A DNA stretch of 64,000 nt. Source: Vibrio hannami (lineage in GTDB: Bacteria; Pseudomonadota; Gammaproteobacteria; Enterobacterales; Vibrionaceae). Below the pieces are notes generated by a model. It ran no database searches and was not told where the DNA came from. It saw only the letters and a list, made by a program, of their open reading frames with translations. The stretch's first letter is position 1. Every line of letters starts with the position of its first letter. Made by a program: the position numbers and the translations under genes. Shown one piece after another: positions 61,363-64,000 of the stretch. The stretch spans positions 124,001-188,000 of the forward strand of contig NZ_JARQZP010000001.1 of NCBI RefSeq assembly GCF_029589055.1, given 5' to 3'.

Positions 61363-61683
61363 TTAGAGCTGGTTTATTTCTCTTGGTTTAACATGTTCAA
61401 AATGAGGTGGATTGGAGCTCCTTTCTAATATTTCATTCCAAATGAACTTTATAGCGTAGTAGTAAGCTATTTTGGTTGAGGGTGAAAGAGCTACTTTTCG
61501 TCTCCAGAAATCGGCTACCTGTTTCCGTCCGATTTGGTTTAAGGATTTTATTTTTGGATTGTGCTCTAGTATATCCCGGCAAAATCTCTTCATATTTCCA
61601 GATTGATTTACTCGGTTTTGTTTTCCCCCAGTCCTTCTATATAGATGTAACGCCCTATTTAGCTCATATTCCATTCTAGTCAT
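61363..61683 (-). CDS. Small protein resembling an integrase core-binding domain only
   Basis: A 106-residue basic protein. NMKRFCRDILEHNPKIKSLNQIGRKQVADFWRRKVALSPSTKIAYYYAIKFIWNEIL has the pattern of the N-terminal SAM-like core-binding domain of tyrosine recombinases (helix, I..I.R..V, S..T...Y..A+..I) but there is no catalytic domain after it. It starts three bases after the recombinase gene, so the two are coupled. It may be a partner or a dominant regulator. The similarity was judged by eye. Confidence 0.6.
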   Translation of the reverse strand: MTRMEYELNRALHLYRRTGGKQNRVNQSGNMKRFCRDILEHNPKIKSLNQIGRKQVADFWRRKVALSPSTKIAYYYAIKFIWNEILERSSNPPHFEHVKPREINQL

Positions 61684-61686
61684 ATT

Positions 61687-62709
61687 TCACCCCAAATAAG
61701 AGTTGGTGATATCCATTCGATGATGGCCTAGTTCTTCAGCAACCTGTATGCGAGCATAGTTGTCTAAAGCTTTCGCGTTTTCTACTGTTAAACCTGCTTT
61801 TTCTGCAATGTAATTAATGTGTTGTGTACCATGGCTTATTCCGGCTGCGACAGGACAAAGTATATTCTGAACCCCTGTTTTTTGTTGGATATGGTTGCTA
61901 TAGCTTTGTTGAGCATAGGAGTGCCGCTCACTATGGGTGTGATAACTTAGTCTTCCAAACTCCCTATAAGACTGGGAATGGAACTGTGCATAGGTTTGAC
62001 CATTTGGAATCATCGAGTGATGATTTCCTTGAAAGACACTGGCAGTTCTAAGTATATCAATCTGCACCTGCGATCTGATAGGAACCTCTCTTGATTGACC
62101 CCCTTTGGTACCCTCAGAGACAGTAATTGCTTGCTTTTGTAATGCCTCTTTGAGCATCACAGAGGGATTAGCTTTGCTTGCTTCCTCAAACCGTAGCCCA
62201 AAAGCTCTTTGCATGTCGCTCATAATGGCATGTCTTTCTGATAATTGACTCTTGATATTGTTGTGTTCTGTATTCGTAATGGCTTTGTTTTGTGTCGCAA
62301 CTCCTGATCGGCTTGGTAATCCAGCTTCAGAACCAGTGACTCTCAGTGAAGCATTTCCAATGGCCTGGCTCAGTATTGAGTTAACAGCAGACAAATAATC
62401 ATGCCCGGTTTTCACAGATATATCGTCTGCTACAATTTTTGCGTTAAGTTGCTCCGCATATTGGATAACGTGATCTCTGGTAATGTTCCTTATATCTCCA
62501 ACATTGAAGTTTTCTCGGATGAAACCTGAAAATTGTGTAAACCTAGTTGATTGCTCTATGACAGTTTGAAAGCCTACTTGTCCTGCATTAAATTTTTCCC
62601 ACATGGCATTTTTGCCTGCCTGATTTATGTCTCGCGAGCGTAGCCCACAATTACGAGAGTTCGGGTTTTGACGTTCTTGTCTGCATGTCGAGCTGATACC
62701 TTTTTTCAT
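61687..62709 (-). CDS. Tyrosine recombinase/integrase (Integrase_1-like)
   Basis: A 340-residue integrase. N-terminal core-binding domain about 35-125; catalytic residues Arg173 (AFGLRFEEA), Lys202 (EGTKGGQSREVPI), His259 and Arg262 (HSERHSYAQ), His329/330 (ELGHHRMDITNSYLG) and nucleophile Tyr338 are all present. The protein ends two residues after the tyrosine. Layout suggests the Proteobacterial Integrase_1 / SAM_2 prophage integrases. It lies upstream of the small core-binding-domain protein in one transcript. Confidence 0.85.
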   Translation of the reverse strand: MKKGISSTCRQERQNPNSRNCGLRSRDINQAGKNAMWEKFNAGQVGFQTVIEQSTRFTQFSGFIRENFNVGDIRNITRDHVIQYAEQLNAKIVADDISVKTGHDYLSAVNSILSQAIGNASLRVTGSEAGLPSRSGVATQNKAITNTEHNNIKSQLSERHAIMSDMQRAFGLRFEEASKANPSVMLKEALQKQAITVSEGTKGGQSREVPIRSQVQIDILRTASVFQGNHHSMIPNGQTYAQFHSQSYREFGRLSYHTHSERHSYAQQSYSNHIQQKTGVQNILCPVAAGISHGTQHINYIAEKAGLTVENAKALDNYARIQVAEELGHHRMDITNSYLG

Positions 62710-63645
62710 AATATTTTTCCGTTGATGTTTATAAAATTCCGCACGCAGCTAGATGTGTTAAGTGTTTATGCGCATTTAAAATGTGCGCGACATTTGCAGA
62801 GGTTAGGAAGATAAGAGCGCTCCTTACGCTTTTTTTAGCCGTCTCGTAAAGACAATATTCATCACGTTAACTAGGAATTGGCTGAATGCGTCACTTATGA
62901 AGTGAAAGAAAATTATCCTCAAAAGTGGTGAATATCAGTTTTTGCGAAGGTGCTATTAATGTGTTTGTCCTTGAAGTTCAGAGGCTGCTTGGTGGCTGCT
63001 ATCACATACAAGTGATTTACGATCACGAGTTCCGGCAGTAACTGATGGACGAATTGAATGCATTTCATGCATTTTCATGATTTTTATATCTCATTAAATC
63101 CTGTTTAAGGCACGAGATATCAATGATTTAACTGTTCGTGTAGTCTCCGTCTATTTTTGTCTACCGTCCAAAATAGACGGAGACATATTGACTCATACAT
63201 CGAATTTAAATCGCGTTTAAATGTTGCAAAACATAATATCTATAGCTTTGTCTTAGCGTTAATGAGCACATACAGGCTCTATAGTGACATCTAACTAGAT
63301 GAGAGCATTACGCATGCGCTCTAACATGTTTGAAATGTACAACGCATCAACGATGTATTGGACATTTCTTAGGTATACACTAAGCATATTCTGTTCGATG
63401 GCGGAGTAAGTGCATTAAGAAGAGCGTTTTTTAGAGTTATGGTACCCAAGATATTATATGCAGGTCGGACCCGGATGTTGGATAACGCTAATGTTGCTAC
63501 GTGAGTCCTTTGGAGTAGTTTATCATTGTCCCGAATCTAGACATTGTAAGGGCCTAGTCGATTAGCCGGTATCGAAGTTGCCACTGAGTTTGTCGTTGTG
63601 TAAATAAAAAGCCGACAATGCTATCAACGAATGCCCGTTCGGAGA
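62710..63645. other. Long gene-less segment upstream of the recombinase
   Basis: About 935 bases without a convincing gene on either strand. It should hold the recombinase promoter. The one striking structure is the 15-bp inverted repeat at 63143-63184. A TTAGCGTTA at 63253 and TAACGCTAA at 63484 are complementary, but no attC arms accompany them. Confidence 0.5.
63143..63184. repeat. Perfect 15-bp inverted repeat in the island
   Basis: GTCTCCGTCTATTTT and AAAATAGACGGAGAC flank a 12-base centre that contains GTCTACCGTC, a third near-copy of the arm. No gene overlaps it. Confidence 0.75.
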
Positions 63646-63798
63646 TCAGTTTTTCGCATTAGAATCCTTTTTCTTTAGTATTTCATCTTGTTTTTTATCG
63701 CACCAATCACTTAAGTTATCTGAAAAGATGAGAAGAAAAGAAAAAGCCAGACCGATCCCAATCACAATATAGATCCCGTAAATATCGATAGAGTTCAT
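63646..63798 (-). CDS. Small single-pass membrane protein
   Basis: A 50-residue protein: MNSIDIYGIYIVIGIGLAFSFLLIFSDNL has one membrane segment (about 7-26), then a lysine-rich cytoplasmic tail (CDKKQDEILKKKDSNAKN). GGGGAGAAG lies just before ATG 63798, so this start is better than the in-frame ATG at 63837. No family recognised; size and shape resemble phage or island accessory membrane peptides. Confidence 0.6.
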   Translation of the reverse strand: MNSIDIYGIYIVIGIGLAFSFLLIFSDNLSDWCDKKQDEILKKKDSNAKN

Positions 63799-63878
63799 TA
63801 TCTTCTCCCCATTTGCTCTTGTTTTATTAATTATCAAACATCAAAAAATATCGATGTTTCCACCTCGATGCATGCACC

Positions 63879-64000
63879 TTAAATGACAGGACGCACAGGT
63901 TTATTTTTCAATCGGTTAGGGTAAAGCTCCGTATAAACTTGCCATAGAGTATTTAAAGAGCGATGTCCTGTTACTTGAGCCACTTCTTCAATTGTGAATC
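63879..64000 (-). CDS. Site-specific integrase, C-terminal end
   Basis: The last 40 codons of a minus-strand gene that continues past the window: FTIEEVAQVTGHRSLNTLWQ then VYTELYPNRLKNKPVRPVI and TAA. GHRSLNTLWQVYTELYP is the box II end of tyrosine recombinases, with the histidine of GH and the tyrosine nucleophile in VYTEL. Its N-terminal part is not visible, so the subfamily and target cannot be read. It may be the dusA-specific integrase of the island. Confidence 0.8.
   Translation of the reverse strand, partial: FTIEEVAQVTGHRSLNTLWQVYTELYPNRLKNKPVRPVI

Larger units (their letters stand above)
51623..64000. mobile_element. Genomic island inserted in dusA (left part)
   Basis: The left end is the junction in dusA at about 51622. 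Inside are a PrtN-like gene, orphan genes, integron-type cassettes, a large unknown gene, a tyrosine recombinase with a small partner, and at the window edge the C-terminus of another integrase. Gene density falls, intergenic gaps lengthen and the sequence looks more AT-rich than the core. The right end was not seen; whether everything to 64000 is one element is an inference. Confidence 0.75.

Noticed and set aside
63253..63492. Possible further cassette (TTAGCGTTA ... TAACGCTAA)
   Set aside because: The complementary motifs are there but no attC arms or open frame accompany them.

Overview
The window is chromosomal DNA of a gammaproteobacterium of the Vibrionaceae. The evidence is the gene content and neighbour relations: pabA next to the arginine-catabolic ast genes, frdABCD beside epmA, psd-rsgA divergent from orn, a glycine/initiator tRNA array, queG // tsaE-amiB-mutL-miaA-hfq-hflX-hflK-hflC, purA, rnr-rlmB, rpsF-rpsR-rplI, dnaB-alr, pgi, and zur next to dusA. 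Species cannot be fixed by reading alone.

Region 1 (1-51520) is mostly core genome. It holds the 3' end of trpS, pabA, the AST pathway (astC carries a frameshift), a DUF1338 protein, two EF-P modification genes with efp itself (epmB, efp, epmA), fumarate reductase, two transporters, phospholipid and ribosome-maturation genes, and a tRNA array of seven intact genes and two broken copies. Next to the array is an AT-rich gap with an inverted pair of perfect DnaA boxes, in the neighbourhood where E. coli has datA. Then come the tsaE-to-hflC cluster, purA, and a sugar-sensing block: a glucose-family PTS permease beside a response regulator / histidine kinase / periplasmic binding protein operon. 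The same palindrome lies upstream of both transcription units, and an orphan terminator nearby suggests a small RNA. rnr (tail frameshifted), rlmB, the S6/S18/L9 operon (no priB in it), dnaB, alr, an outer-membrane protein, yjbQ, pgi, a CheX-like gene and zur complete the core.

Region 2 (about 51623 to the window end) is an inserted accessory element. It interrupts dusA after codon 34; the 5' end of dusA is a known integration hotspot. The element starts with a PrtN-like small protein. It contains unknown genes, a lipoprotein, a short array of integron cassettes without an integron integrase, a 1256-residue protein of unknown function with a possible nuclease-like N-terminus, and a complete tyrosine recombinase coupled to a solitary core-binding-domain protein. 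At the edge is the C-terminus of a second integrase. The cassettes carry a membrane coiled-coil protein, a 59-residue zinc-ribbon protein and an Abi_C-like protein. The other end of the element lies outside the window.

The most interesting items are the 1256-residue gene and its possible cassette boundaries, the cassette cluster inside the dusA element, the datA-like DnaA-box locus, the PTS/two-component/binding-protein block with shared operators, and the two tRNA pseudogenes whose insertions share a short motif in opposite orientation.
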